Shown: in pieces, positions 21,673 through 32,916 of the stretch
Numbering within the stretch: the first letter of the stretch is position 1
Layout of the letters: each line of letters starts with the position of its first letter
Assembly: GCA_036785325.1 (NCBI GenBank)
Contig: JAXIVH010000081.1
Span: forward strand, 756,025-820,024
Source: Urophycis tenuis
Taxonomy: Eukaryota; Chordata; Actinopteri; Gadiformes; Phycidae
Length of the DNA: 64,000 nucleotides
Direction of reading: 5' to 3'
Made by a program: the position numbers and the translations under genes
Notes under the pieces: generated by a model
Database searches by the model: none
What the model was told of the DNA's origin: nothing
The model's input: the letters and a program-made list of their open reading frames with translations, nothing else

Positions 21673-22087
21673 TGCATCCTTCTTCTGGGACTTTCCACAA
21701 ATAAATGCCTTCAGACACACCACTGCCCTCTGCAGGACAATTGAGGAATTATGCAAGATGTCAAATGTGCAAGCCAACAATCTTGCCCACATTAACTTGC
21801 ATAAATCAAATCCATAAAATGCTACATTATTGATAAAGATGGTGTGCTTGTTATGAGTGATTTTTATTATTATTTTTTATAAAATACATAAAATGCTTCT
21901 TTATTGTTAAAGATGGTGTGCTTTTTATTTGATTGATTTCTAATAGTAATTATTCACTTATATACCTTAGTGACTTTATAAAGCTACTTATTTTACTTGT
22001 TATTTTCTTGTTTTTACCTTTTTATTTTATTATGCAGAGTTGAGTTCACCCAAGCTGCAGAATTTCAACGCTGGCCATGTTCTACGT

Positions 22088-23045
22088 CAGTGGTTCTCAA
22101 ACTTTCAATACTGAGTACCACCTGAGAAACTATTCAGCTGTCCAAGTACCCCCATGATGACCGATTTTAAAATATAGCCATATATGCCTTCTCAATTAGC
22201 TTTAAATACACAGGAGACATGTTTATTCCTTATTGTGGTCACTTATTGTTACCGGAATTGTTACCTTACTGAATCAGACATTCACTCTCACATAGACCTA
22301 CTCAGTGTCATACAGAGCAAAATAAACACACTTAAAAGTTGTATCATGTTACTAATCATGCTTTGTTGCACGTTTGCAACAAAAATTTTAAAGACAGAAT
22401 TTTAATTATCTCAAGCTACATATTTCGTTTGAAACGTTGTATTTATAATGCATTGTATTTTTCCGATTAAAAAAGATTTTTTTTTTAAGTGAAAATGTAG
22501 CCTGGCTGACGCGTCCACATCTCGATGAGATGGTGGTCTGGGAACTAGGTGTGCATTTTCTCGTATTTGAGGCGTGGTTTACGAATGCCTAGAGCCGTTT
22601 ATTGGGCGCTCCGAATGTCTATCAAATGGCGTCTGGTTCTTCACATGCTGCTTTGCGCGGGATTCATAGCCAATTGCTACTAAAAATTAGCTACTAAAAT
22701 TAAATTAATTGCTACAAAAGCTACTTAATACACTTTCTAAAGCTGCATCGAACGGTAACGTTGTGTTCGCTGCCATGTTGGATTAACACGCTACAAGCTT
22801 CGGTGTCGTGCATAGACGTCGTCATCGTATTGCTGCCCCCCGTTCTGTGATTGGTTCCCTAACTCAGGGGAAAATAAGGGCGGTGGTTTCCTGACTGTCT
22901 TCGCAGTGAGAATGAAATCGCGCGCAAAGCAGCATGGGAATTCCCAGGCTAGTGAAAATGTGGAAAATCAAAACATCCCCAGCGTACCACCAGAGAGTGC
23001 TCAAGTACCACTGGTGTTACGCTTACCACCGTTTGCGCAAGACTG
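22088..23045. mobile_element. hAT MITE (CAGTGGTTCTCAAACT) in an X-type U1 spacer
   Basis: The left end is cagtggttctcaaact. The right end, inverted, is cagtcttgcgcaaacg. ttctacgt flanks both sides (22080-22087 and 23046-23053), an 8-bp hAT duplication. The paralogous spacer at 11519-11535 has the empty site with a single ttctacgt, confirming the insertion. It is 958 bp and contains a nested MITE at 22498-22951. Confidence 0.95.
22498..22951. mobile_element. Nested MITE with 9-bp target duplication
   Basis: The ends are tagcctgg and, inverted, tagcctgg. gtgaaaatg flanks both sides (22489-22497 and 22952-22960). A 9-bp duplication suggests a Mutator-like or similar superfamily. Length is 454 bp with no ORF. 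Confidence 0.88.
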
Positions 23046-23250
23046 TTCTACGTTATCTAATTTGTAACAAACATGAAACATAACACCACACTATATTTCA
23101 TTACCTCAAAACCTTTTACATAAATCTAAACAGTAACAACGAATTCCACTTGATACATTCATGAAAGAACCCCACACAGGCCAACTCTGAACAACCACGA
23201 TGACTCTCACACTGTTTGGGATTTATAATACTTTCTTTTGACATAAATAT

Positions 23251-23414
23251 CAGGGGAGAGCGCGAACGCAGTCCCCCACTACCAGAAATTATGCAGTCGA
23301 GATTCCCACATTTGGGGAATTCGCAGGGGTCAGCACAACCGGAGTGCAATGGCTGAGCCTCGCCCTGGGTGAACCACCTTCTTGATCATGGTATCTCCCC
23401 TGCCAGGTAAGTAT
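23251..23414 (-). ncRNA. rnu1: U1 snRNA gene, copy 4
   Basis: Consensus 164-nt U1. Its downstream (left) flank is the X-type 3' region; the minus strand reads gtctaaagaaaatat about 8 nt past the end, the best 3'-box match in the array. Its upstream (right) spacer is Y-type. The full-length LINE C is inserted about 144 bases upstream of the U1 start, so the proximal element is intact but the distal sites are displaced by 3.3 kb. This copy may therefore be poorly expressed. Confidence 0.96.
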
Positions 23415-23558
23415 GAGTTGTACACGGCTCACATGCTGGAGTGATTCTCCCACATAAGAGTCTACATCATGGTGCTCACATTTTGCTGACTATTATGCCA
23501 CAACAACAAATGCCTTGGCTACCAACTACAATCACTATTGTGATATCTGCATCCCTAA

Positions 23559-26500
23559 TCAGAACAATTTATTGCCATTTTTGCTAAACAAAATAGGAAT
23601 TTGACTCAGCGTTCCAATGTGTGCATCAACGAATACAGTGCAGCAGGACAGGACAGTGCAAACAGGACAGTAACAGGACAATTTGAGAGAACATGGTGAT
23701 GGGTGATGAGGTATAGGATACAGAGAATACAGAGTAAAGTGCAAGTGCATAATTGAGTCCAGTGTGATTACTAGTCCTGGACCAGTATCACAGGGAGGAG
23801 GGAAGGGGGGGGGGGGGGGGGGGGGGTTGGTAGCCAGACTCGTTTACCAGCCTGACGGCTGAGGGGAAAAAACTGAGTCTGTGACGGGTCCTAGCAGTTC
23901 CAGGCAGCCGCAGCCTTCTCCCAGAAGGAAGCGGGGTGAAGAGGTTGTGACCTGGGTGCGAGGGGTCGGCCATGATCTTTTTTGCCCTTCTCAGAGCCCT
24001 GGTGTCATGTAGGGACTTGAGGGAGGGCAAGGGAACGCCGATCACCTTCTCCGCCGATCGAATCACCCGCTGCAGCCTGGCCTTGTCCTTGACCACCGCA
24101 GCAGGGAACCAGGTGATGATGGAGTGGGTGAGGATGGACTCAATGATGGCGGTGTAGAACTGAGTCATCATCCTCCTCGGCAGCCTAAATTTTTTAAGCT
24201 GCCGAAGGAAGAACATCCTCGTGTGGGCCTTTTTCAGAAGGGCCGTGATGTTCGGCCCCCACTTCAAGTCCCGGGAGAGAGTCAGGCCTAGAAAGCGGCA
24301 AGACTCCACGGAGGCAACCGGGGTTTCACCCAGCATAATGGGAATGAGTGGGGCTGCGTTCCTCCTAAAGTCCACCACCATCTCCACTGTCTTCTGCGCG
24401 TTGAGCTCCAGGTTGTTGCAGCTGCACCAGCTCTGTAGCCGCTCGATCTCCCTCCTGTATGCAGACTCGTCCCCCTTGGAGATGAGGCCCACCAGGGTGG
24501 TGTCGTCTGCAAACTTCAGGAGCTTGACCGACGGTTGGAGGGAGGTGCAGCTGTTGGTGTACAGGGAAAACAGGGCGGGAGACAGGACACAGCCCTGCGG
24601 AGAGCCAGTGCTGATGGACCTGGAGCTGGAAATGCTCTTCCCCAGCTTCACCCGCTGAGACCTGTTGGTCAGGAAGTCGGTAATCCACTTGCAGGTAGAG
24701 ACCGGCACCTGCAGCAGGGATAGCTGGCGCTCCAGGGTGTGAGGAATGATGGTGTTGAAGGCCGAGCTGAAGTCCACGAATAGAATCCTGACGTAGTTCC
24801 CTGCAGTGTCCAGGTGTTCCAGTACGTAGTGCAGAGCCATGTTCACCGCGTCGTCCGTGGATCTGTTGGCTCTGTATGCGAACTGCAGGGGGTCCAGTAC
24901 AGGATCCGTAATGGACTTCAGGTGGGCCAGGACAAGGCGCTCCAGCACCTTCATGACAACAGAGGTCAGGGCGACCGGTCTGTAGTCATTTAGGCCTGTG
25001 ACCTTGGCCTTCTTGGGTATGGGGATGATGGTTGAGGCCTTGAAGCATGCTGGGATGTAACACAGCTCCAGTGAGGCGTTGAAGATGTTGGTAAACACCG
25101 GGGCCAGCTGGTCGGCGCAATGCTTCAGGGCTGATGAAGAGACGGAATCCGGACCGGCCGCCTTCCGGGGATTCTGACCCTTGAACAGTTTTTTCACCTC
25201 CCTCACTGTGACAGAGAGGGGAGGTGAGGAGGAGGGAGAGAGGGGAGTGAGGGGAGGGGGCGTGGGAGGAGTAGCAGGGGGGTTGATGACCCTACTGGGG
25301 TGCAGGGGTGGTTGTGGCCCGGGGGTGTGGAGGGAGGGTGCCGGGGGGAACTCCTTCTCGAACCTGCAGTAAAACTCATTGAGCTCGTTGGCAAGGGGGA
25401 GGCTGTCGGGCGCCTGCGGGGGCTTTGGTTTGTAGTTGGTGATCTTCTTGAGGCCTTTCCAGACGGAGGAGGGATTCCCTTCAGAAAGCTGTTGCTGCAG
25501 TCTCTCTGCGTAATGATGTTTTCCCTCCTTCACTGCTTTGGCGAACTTGTACTTGGCCCTCTTGAACAGATCACCGTCCCCGCTGCGCCTGGCCGCCTCC
25601 TTCTCCTGCCTCAGCCCCTTGAGTTTAACTGAGAACCAGGGCTTGTCGTTGTTATAAGACTTCCTGAAGTGGAGGGGGACACACACCTCTTCACAGAAGC
25701 CGATGAATGATGACACAGTATCTGTGTATTCATCCAGGTTGTTTCCAGCTTCTGGCCCCGCCCACTCGAAGTCCTGGTCGCAGCCTGCCCACTCCAGCCC
25801 GGCACGTAGTCTCTCACGTTCTTCACTGGACCACACTCTGAACCGACTCACTACAGGTTTAGAGAGTTTCAATCTCTGCCTATAGCGAGGGATCAGGTGA
25901 ATGAGATCGTGGTCACTGTTGCCCAGCGCAGCACGTCGGACCGAATGGTATGCCTGACGGATTGTGCAGTAGCAGTGATCGAGGGTGTTTTCGCCACGGG
26001 TGGTGCATGTGACTTGCTGCCTGTATTTGGGAAGAGCCCGGCTAAGATTAGCCTTGTTGAAGTCTCCCAAAACTACAGCGAGACTGTTCGGGTGCTGGCG
26101 TTCCGCACTCGTTATCTGCCCAGCCAGTGTGTCTACTGCTGCGGTGACGTCAGCAGCCGGCGGAATGTAAACACACCCGAGAATGAATGAGCTGAACTCG
26201 CGTGGGGAGTATAGTGGCCGACAGAGGATGAAGAGGGATTCTATATTAATGGAACAGTGTTGGAGAATCACTGTTACATCCGAACACCAGCGATCGTTCA
26301 CAAAAAACAGTAATCCACCTCCACGCGACTTGTTCACTGCCTCGAAGACCCTGTCCGCCCGGAACATAGTGAAGCCTTCCAACTCCACAGCCCCGTCAGG
26401 TATAGATAGCGACAGATGGGTCTCCACAAACGCAAACACAGCCGAGGAGTGAAAGTCCCTGCTCCTAGCTACTAGACACTGGAGTTCGTCCATTTTATTG

Positions 26501-26875
26501 AAAATAGAGTTCACGTTGGCAAGGAAAATACCTGGAAGAGGTGGACGCGTTCCCCTCCGACGCAGGCGAGCCAGAGAGCCAGCTCTCCTTCCCCGCTGTC
26601 TTCTGGTCCACTTAACCGCACGGGCGAAAAACGCAGTACCCCTCACAAGTATATCCAGAATGTACGTGGAACGGGTGAGTAGTTCGGGATAAATGTCCGG
26701 TGGGGTTAGATCCTTAAAGTGCAGTAGTTCCTCTTTTGTGTAAGAAGTCCAACAGGACACTGGAACAGTACAAAACAAACAAAACACGACACAGAGTAGC
26801 GCTACGGCAGCCATGGGCGGCGCCATCTTGGACCGTCACCTAGGCAACCTAGGCAAAATACAGAGGGTGACATCA
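23559..26875 (-). mobile_element. LINE C, full-length and intact, inserted in a U1 spacer
   Basis: The insert is 3317 bp. Spacer sequence resumes exactly on the other side: atccctaa before it and ccctaacatacaattc after it, with ccctaa duplicated (23553-23558 and 26876-26881). On the minus strand the 5' end is gatgtcaccctctg, with the start codon only about 50 bases in (26826). The 3' end is caataaattgttctga, without long poly-A. A poly-G run (23808-23826) falls at the end of the ORF. Full length, open ORF and clean duplication point to a young insertion. Confidence 0.93.
23788..26826 (-). CDS. LINE C protein: endonuclease plus reverse transcriptase, intact
   Basis: An unbroken frame of 1012 codons from ATG at 26826. 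Residues 5-25 are hydrophobic (AAVALLCVVFCLFCTVPVSC), resembling a signal peptide or membrane anchor, unusual for a retrotransposon protein. A basic stretch (about 70-95) precedes the endonuclease: 'ANVNSIFNKMDEL' near 104, 'VETH', 'VLGDFNKAN' near 250 and 'NSDHDLI' near 305. After a proline-rich linker comes the reverse transcriptase: 'GPDSVSSSALKHC', 'NDYRPVALTSVVMK', 'FVDFSSAFNTI', 'GSPQGCVLSPALFS' and the active-site FADDTT near residue 770. The C-terminal domain has 'RVIRSAEKVIGVPLPS' and 'DPSHPGHNLFTPLPSG' and ends in polyproline. It belongs to the CR1/L2/Rex1 group and is closer to LINE A than to LINE B by its FADDT box. Confidence 0.93.
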   Translation of the reverse strand: MAPPMAAVALLCVVFCLFCTVPVSCWTSYTKEELLHFKDLTPPDIYPELLTRSTYILDILVRGTAFFARAVKWTRRQRGRRAGSLARLRRRGTRPPLPGIFLANVNSIFNKMDELQCLVARSRDFHSSAVFAFVETHLSLSIPDGAVELEGFTMFRADRVFEAVNKSRGGGLLFFVNDRWCSDVTVILQHCSINIESLFILCRPLYSPREFSSFILGCVYIPPAADVTAAVDTLAGQITSAERQHPNSLAVVLGDFNKANLSRALPKYRQQVTCTTRGENTLDHCYCTIRQAYHSVRRAALGNSDHDLIHLIPRYRQRLKLSKPVVSRFRVWSSEERERLRAGLEWAGCDQDFEWAGPEAGNNLDEYTDTVSSFIGFCEEVCVPLHFRKSYNNDKPWFSVKLKGLRQEKEAARRSGDGDLFKRAKYKFAKAVKEGKHHYAERLQQQLSEGNPSSVWKGLKKITNYKPKPPQAPDSLPLANELNEFYCRFEKEFPPAPSLHTPGPQPPLHPSRVINPPATPPTPPPLTPLSPSSSPPLSVTVREVKKLFKGQNPRKAAGPDSVSSSALKHCADQLAPVFTNIFNASLELCYIPACFKASTIIPIPKKAKVTGLNDYRPVALTSVVMKVLERLVLAHLKSITDPVLDPLQFAYRANRSTDDAVNMALHYVLEHLDTAGNYVRILFVDFSSAFNTIIPHTLERQLSLLQVPVSTCKWITDFLTNRSQRVKLGKSISSSRSISTGSPQGCVLSPALFSLYTNSCTSLQPSVKLLKFADDTTLVGLISKGDESAYRREIERLQSWCSCNNLELNAQKTVEMVVDFRRNAAPLIPIMLGETPVASVESCRFLGLTLSRDLKWGPNITALLKKAHTRMFFLRQLKKFRLPRRMMTQFYTAIIESILTHSIITWFPAAVVKDKARLQRVIRSAEKVIGVPLPSLKSLHDTRALRRAKKIMADPSHPGHNLFTPLPSGRRLRLPGTARTRHRLSFFPSAVRLVNESGYQPPPPPPPLPSSL

Positions 26876-27440
26876 CCCTAACATACAATTCAACCAAACA
26901 ATTTGTTCCATCTTTGTTGTATCATGTTTTGCTGAAATCCTCTGGGATTTTGCATCAATAAATACCATCAAAATGCATTGCTGCCGACTGCAGGACGATT
27001 GAGTTAATACATAAGCAAGATGTCAACTATACACAAACAATCTCTCCCAAGAAACTTTCTACAAATTAAATGCATTAAATGCTACCTCATTGAAAAGCTG
27101 ATGTGCTTGTTATTTTAGTGATTTTTAAACATCACACCTGTATTGTCAACGCCACATTACGCTCCCAATGTGTGTGTAATAACTGATAATACTTCCATGG
27201 TACTTATACTATTTTGACACAGGACTGGCAATGGTCAACAAATAAACATTAAACTATGGAACGAACGTAGATGTATGTTAAGAACTTCAACCACGATCTT
27301 GTCCTAATTGGGTATGCTTAATGTGCAATATTTATAATGTGAACACCATGCTGCTAACTAACAAAATCATTACCTAACTATTACAACACAGAACAAACTG
27401 CCCTAATGACCCTTCCCACCAGCATTTGCCACAACATTAT

Positions 27441-27604
27441 CAGGGGAGAGCGCGAACGCAGTCCCCCACTACCAGAAATTATACAGTCGAGATTCCCACA
27501 TTTGGGGAATTCGCAGGGGTCAGCACAACCGGAGTGCAATGGCTGAGCCTCGCCCTGGGTGAACCACCTTCTTGATCATGGTATCTCCCCTGCCAGGTAA
27601 GTAT
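27441..27604 (-). ncRNA. rnu1: U1 snRNA gene, copy 5 (Y-type)
   Basis: 164-nt U1 with one change from consensus: C122 to U, a few bases before the Sm site. The 5' end, U1A loop and Sm site are intact. It is the first gene of the uninterrupted eight-unit block. Its downstream flank lacks the usual 'cttcttaatatccag' segment and is slightly shortened. Confidence 0.96.
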
Positions 27605-28326
27605 GAGTTGTACACGGCTCACATGCTGGAGTGATTCGCCCACATAAGAGTCTACATCATGGTTGTCACATTTTGCTGACTATTATGCAACAACAACAAA
27701 TGCATTGGCTACCAACTACAATCACTATTGTGATATCTGCATCCCTAACATACAATTCAACCAAACAATTTGTTCCATCTTTGTTGTATCATGTTTTGCT
27801 GAAATCCTCTGGGATTTTGCATCAATAAATACCATCAAAATGCATTGCTGCCGACTGCAGGACGTTTGAGTTAATACATAAGCAAGATGTCAACTATACA
27901 CAAACAATCTCTCCCAAGAAACTTTCAACAAATTAAATGCATTAAATGCTACCTCATTGAAAAGCTTGTTTTTTTAGTGATTTTTAAACATCAAACATGT
28001 ATTGTCAACGCCACATTACGCTCCCAATGTGTGTGTAATAACTGATAATACATCCATGGTAATAAAAAACTGCTTTGACACAGGACTGGCAATGGTCAAC
28101 AAATAAACATTAAACTATGGAACGAACGTAGATGTAGATGTTGAGAAGCTCAACCACGATCTTGTCCTAATTAGATATGCTTAACGTGCAATGTCTACAA
28201 TGTAAACACCATGCTGCTAACTAACAAAATCATTACCTAACGATTACAACACAGAACAAACTGCCCTAATGACACTTCTTAATATCCAGACCCTTCCCAT
28301 CAGCATTTACTTTGCCACAGCATTAT

Positions 28327-28490
28327 CAGGGGAGAGCACGAACGCAGTCCCCCACTACCAGAAATTATGCAGTCGAGATTCCCACATTTGGGGAATTCGC
28401 AGGGGTCAGCACAACCGGAGTGCAATGGCTGAGCCTCGACCTGGGTGAACCACATTCTTGATCATGGTATCTCCCCTGCCAGGTAAGTAT
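28327..28490 (-). ncRNA. rnu1: U1 snRNA gene, copy 6 (variant U1, three substitutions)
   Basis: 164 nt with three changes: G37 to U in the stem-loop 1 region, G52 to U next to stem-loop 2, and C153 to U in the stem-loop 4 hairpin (GTTCGCGC becomes GTTCGTGC). The splice-site-pairing end and Sm site are unchanged. Copy 8 carries the same three changes. It could be a tolerated variant or a decaying gene copied by array turnover. Confidence 0.95.
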
Positions 28491-29211
28491 GAGTTGTACA
28501 CGGCTCACATGCTGCAGTGATTCTCCCACATAAGAGTCTACATCATGGTGGTCACATTTTGCTGACTATTATGCCACAACAACAAATGCCTTGGCTACCA
28601 ACTACAATCACTATTGTGATATCTGCATCCCTAACATACAATTCAACCAAACAATTTGTTCCATCTTTGTTGTATCATGTTTTGCTGAAATCCTCTGGGA
28701 TTTTGCATCAATAAATACCATCAAAATGCATTGCTGCCGACTGCAGGACGATTGAGTTAATACATAAGCAAGATGTCAACTATACACAAACAATCTCTCC
28801 CAAGAAACTTTCAACAAATTAAATGCATTAAATGCTACCTCAGCTGATGTGCTTGTTATTTTAGTGATTTTTAAACATCACACATGTATTGTCAACGCCA
28901 CATTACGCTCCCAATGTGTGTGTAATAACTGATAATACATCCATGGTAATAAAAAACTGCTTTGACACAGGACTGGCAATGGTCAACAAATAAACATTAA
29001 ACTATGGAACGAACGTAGATGTATGTTGAGAAGCTCAACCATGATCTTGTCCTAATTAGATATGCTTAACGTGCAATGTCTACAATGTGAACACCATGCT
29101 GCTAACTAACAAAATCATTACCTAACGATTACAACACAGAACAAACTGCCCTAATGACACTTCTTAATATCCAGACCCTTCCCACCAGCATTTACTTTGC
29201 CACAGCATTAT

Positions 29212-29375
29212 CAGGGGAGAGCGCGAACGCAGTCCCCCACTACCAGAAATTATGCAGTCGAGATTCCCACATTTGGGGAATTCGCAGGGGTCAGCACAAC
29301 CGGAGTGCAATGGCTGAGCCTCGCCCTGGGTGAACCACCTTCTTGATCATGGTATCTCCCCTGCCAGGTAAGTAT
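29212..29375 (-). ncRNA. rnu1: U1 snRNA gene, copy 7 (Y-type)
   Basis: Consensus 164-nt U1 with all core elements. It lies 1771 bases from copies 5 and 9, with nearly identical spacers. Confidence 0.97.
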
Positions 29376-29619
29376 GAGTTGTACACGGCTCACATGCTGG
29401 AGTGATTCGCCCACATAAGAGTCTACATCATGGTTGTCACATTTTGCTGACTATTATGCAACAACAACAAATGCATTGGCTACCAACTACAATCACTATT
29501 GTGATATCTGCATCCCTAACATACAATTCAACCAAACAATTTGTTCCATCTTTGTTGTATCATGTTTTGCTGAAATCCTCTGGGATTTTGCATCAATAAA
29601 TACCATCAAAATGCATTGC
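29376..29619 (-). promoter_or_regulatory. Y-type U1 promoter (representative, copy 7)
   Basis: The proximal element at 29416-29436 reads on the minus strand CAACCATGATGTAGACTCTT, the PSE position. The distal region has attttgcat at 29585-29593, one base from the octamer ATTTGCAT, at -210 to -218. Next to it is a diverged SPH-like accatcaaaatgcattgc at 29602-29619 (-227 to -244). The same arrangement repeats in copies 5 to 11. Function is inferred from position and motif. Confidence 0.6.
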
Positions 29620-30097
29620 TGCCGACTGCAGGACGTTTGAGTTAATACATAAGCAAGATGTCAACTATACACAAACAATCTCTCCCAAGAAACTTTCAAC
29701 AAATTAAATGCATTAAATGCTACCTCATTGAAAAGCTTGTTTTTTTAGTGATTTTTAAACATCAAACATGTATTGTCAACGCCACATTACGCTCCCAATG
29801 TGTGTGTAATAACTGATAATACATCCATGGTAATAAAAAACTGCTTTGACACAGGACTGGCAATGGTCAACAAATAAACATTAAACTATGGAACGAACGT
29901 AGATGTAGATGTTGAGAAGCTCAACCACGATCTTGTCCTAATTAGATATGCTTAACGTGCAATGTCTACAATGTAAACACCATGCTGCTAACTAACAAAA
30001 TCATTACCTAACGATTACAACACAGAACAAACTGCCCTAATGACACTTCTTAATATCCAGACCCTTCCCATCAGCATTTACTTTGCCACAGCATTAT

Positions 30098-30261
30098 CAG
30101 GGGAGAGCACGAACGCAGTCCCCCACTACCAGAAATTATGCAGTCGAGATTCCCACATTTGGGGAATTCGCAGGGGTCAGCACAACCGGAGTGCAATGGC
30201 TGAGCCTCGACCTGGGTGAACCACATTCTTGATCATGGTATCTCCCCTGCCAGGTAAGTAT
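30098..30261 (-). ncRNA. rnu1: U1 snRNA gene, copy 8 (variant U1, as copy 6)
   Basis: 164 nt with the same three substitutions as copy 6 (G37U, G52U, C153U) and the same spacer variants (for example tgctgcagtgattc). It lies exactly 1771 bases from copy 6, so the two arose by dimer-unit duplication. Confidence 0.95.
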
Positions 30262-30982
30262 GAGTTGTACACGGCTCACATGCTGCAGTGATTCTCCCAC
30301 ATAAGAGTCTACATCATGGTGGTCACATTTTGCTGACTATTATGCCACAACAACAAATGCCTTGGCTACCAACTACAATCACTATTGTGATATCTGCATC
30401 CCTAACATACAATTCAACCAAACAATTTGTTCCATCTTTGTTGTATCATGTTTTGCTGAAATCCTCTGGGATTTTGCATCAATAAATACCATCAAAATGC
30501 ATTGCTGCCGACTGCAGGACGATTGAGTTAATACATAAGCAAGATGTCAACTATACACAAACAATCTCTCCCAAGAAACTTTCAACAAATTAAATGCATT
30601 AAATGCTACCTCAGCTGATGTGCTTGTTATTTTAGTGATTTTTAAACATCACACATGTATTGTCAACGCCACATTACGCTCCCAATGTGTGTGTAATAAC
30701 TGATAATACATCCATGGTAATAAAAAACTGCTTTGACACAGGACTGGCAATGGTCAACAAATAAACATTAAACTATGGAACGAACGTAGATGTATGTTGA
30801 GAAGCTCAACCATGATCTTGTCCTAATTAGATATGCTTAACGTGCAATGTCTACAATGTGAACACCATGCTGCTAACTAACAAAATCATTACCTAACGAT
30901 TACAACACAGAACAAACTGCCCTAATGACACTTCTTAATATCCAGACCCTTCCCACCAGCATTTACTTTGCCACAGCATTAT

Positions 30983-31146
30983 CAGGGGAGAGCGCGAACG
31001 CAGTCCCCCACTACCAGAAATTATGCAGTCGAGATTCCCACATTTGGGGAATTCGCAGGGGTCAGCACAACCGGAGTGCAATGGCTGAGCCTCGCCCTGG
31101 GTGAACCACCTTCTTGATCATGGTATCTCCCCTGCCAGGTAAGTAT
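30983..31146 (-). ncRNA. rnu1: U1 snRNA gene, copy 9 (Y-type)
   Basis: Consensus 164-nt U1. It is the third A-type member of the 1771-bp dimer series (copies 5, 7, 9). Its upstream spacer switches to the B-like form (ctacctcagctgatgtgctt), so the dimer pattern ends here. Confidence 0.97.
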
Positions 31147-31866
31147 GAGTTGTACACGGCTCACATGCTGGAGTGATTCGCCCACATAAGAGTCTACATC
31201 ATGGTTGTCACATTTTGCTGACTATTATGCAACAACAACAAATGCATTGGCTACCAACTACAATCACTATTGTGATATCTGCATCCCTAACATACAATTC
31301 AACCAAACAATTTGTTCCATCTTTGTTGTATCATGTTTTGCTGAAATCCTCTGGGATTTTGCATCAATAAATACCATCAAAATGCATTGCTGCCGACTGC
31401 AGGACGATTGAGTTAATACAAAAGCAAGATGTCAACTATACACAAACAATCTCTCCCAAGAAACTTTCAACAAATTAAATGCATTAAATGCTACCTCAGC
31501 TGATGTGCTTGTTATTTTAGTGATTTTTAAACATCACACATGTATTGTCAACGCCACATTACGCTCCCAATGTGTGTGTAATAACTGATAATACATCCAT
31601 GGTAATAAAAACTGCTTTGACACAGGACTGGCAATGGTCAACAAATAAACATTAAACTATGGAACGAACGTAGATGTATGTTGAGAAGCTCAACCACGAT
31701 CTTGTCCTAATTGGGTATGCTTAACGTGCAATATCTATAATGTGAACACCATGCTGCTAACTAACAAAATCATTACCTAACGATTACAACACAGAACAAA
31801 CTGCCCTAATGACACTTCTTAATATCCAGACCCTTCCCACCAGCATTTACTTTGCCACAACATTAT

Positions 31867-32030
31867 CAGGGGAGAGCGCGAACGCAGTCCCCCACTACCA
31901 GAAATTATGCAGTCGAGATTCCCACATTTGGGGAATTCGCAGGGGTCAGCACAACCGGAGTGCAATGGCTGAGCCTCGCCCTGGGTGAACCACCTTCTTG
32001 ATCATGGTATCTCCCCTGCCAGGTAAGTAT
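31867..32030 (-). ncRNA. rnu1: U1 snRNA gene, copy 10 (Y-type)
   Basis: Consensus 164-nt U1 with intact core elements. The unit to the next gene is 886 bases. Confidence 0.97.
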
Positions 32031-32752
32031 GAGTTGTACACGGCTCACATGCTGGAGTGATTCGCCCACATAAGAGTCTACATCATGGTTGTCACATTTT
32101 GCTGACTATTATGCCACAACAACAAATGCATTGGCTACCAACTACAATCACTATTGTGATATCTGCATCCCTAACATACAATTCAACCAAACAATTTGTT
32201 CCATCTTTGTTGTATCATGTTTTGCTGAAATCCTCTGGGATTTTGCATCAATAAATACCATCAAAATGCATTGCTGCCGACTGCAGGACGTTTGAGTTAA
32301 TACATAAGCAAGATGTCAACTATACACAAACAATCTCTACCAAGAAACTTTCAACAAATTAAATGCATTAAATGCTACCTCATTGAAAAGCTTGTTTTTT
32401 TAGTGATTTTTAAACATCAAACATGTATTGTCAACGCCACATTACGCTCCCAATGTGTGTGTAATAACTGATAATACATCCATGGTAATAAAAAACTGCT
32501 TTGACACAGGACTGGCAATGGTCAACAAATAAACATTAAACTATGGAACGAACGTAGATGTAGATGTTGAGAAGCTCAACCACGATCTTGTCCTAATTAG
32601 ATATGCTTAACGTGCAATGTCTACAATGTAAACACCATGCTGCTAACTAACAAAATCATTACCTAACGATTACAACACAGAACAAACTGCCCTAATGACA
32701 CTTCTTAATATCCAGACCCTTCCCATCAGCATTTACTTTGCCACAGCATTAT

Positions 32753-32916
32753 CAGGGGAGAGCGCGAACGCAGTCCCCCACTACCAGAAATTATGCAGTC
32801 GAGATTCCCACATTTGGGGAATTCGCAGGGGTCAGCACAACCGGAGTGCAATGGCTGAGCCTCGCCCTGGGTGAACCACCTTCTTGATCATGGTATCTCC
32901 CCTGCCAGGTAAGTAT
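32753..32916 (-). ncRNA. rnu1: U1 snRNA gene, copy 11 (Y-type)
   Basis: Consensus 164-nt U1. It is the last gene with a full Y-type upstream spacer. Confidence 0.97.

Noticed and set aside
10603..23349. Small minus-strand frames reading MHSGCADPCEFPKCGN
   Set aside because: They are translations of the U1 snRNA sequence itself.
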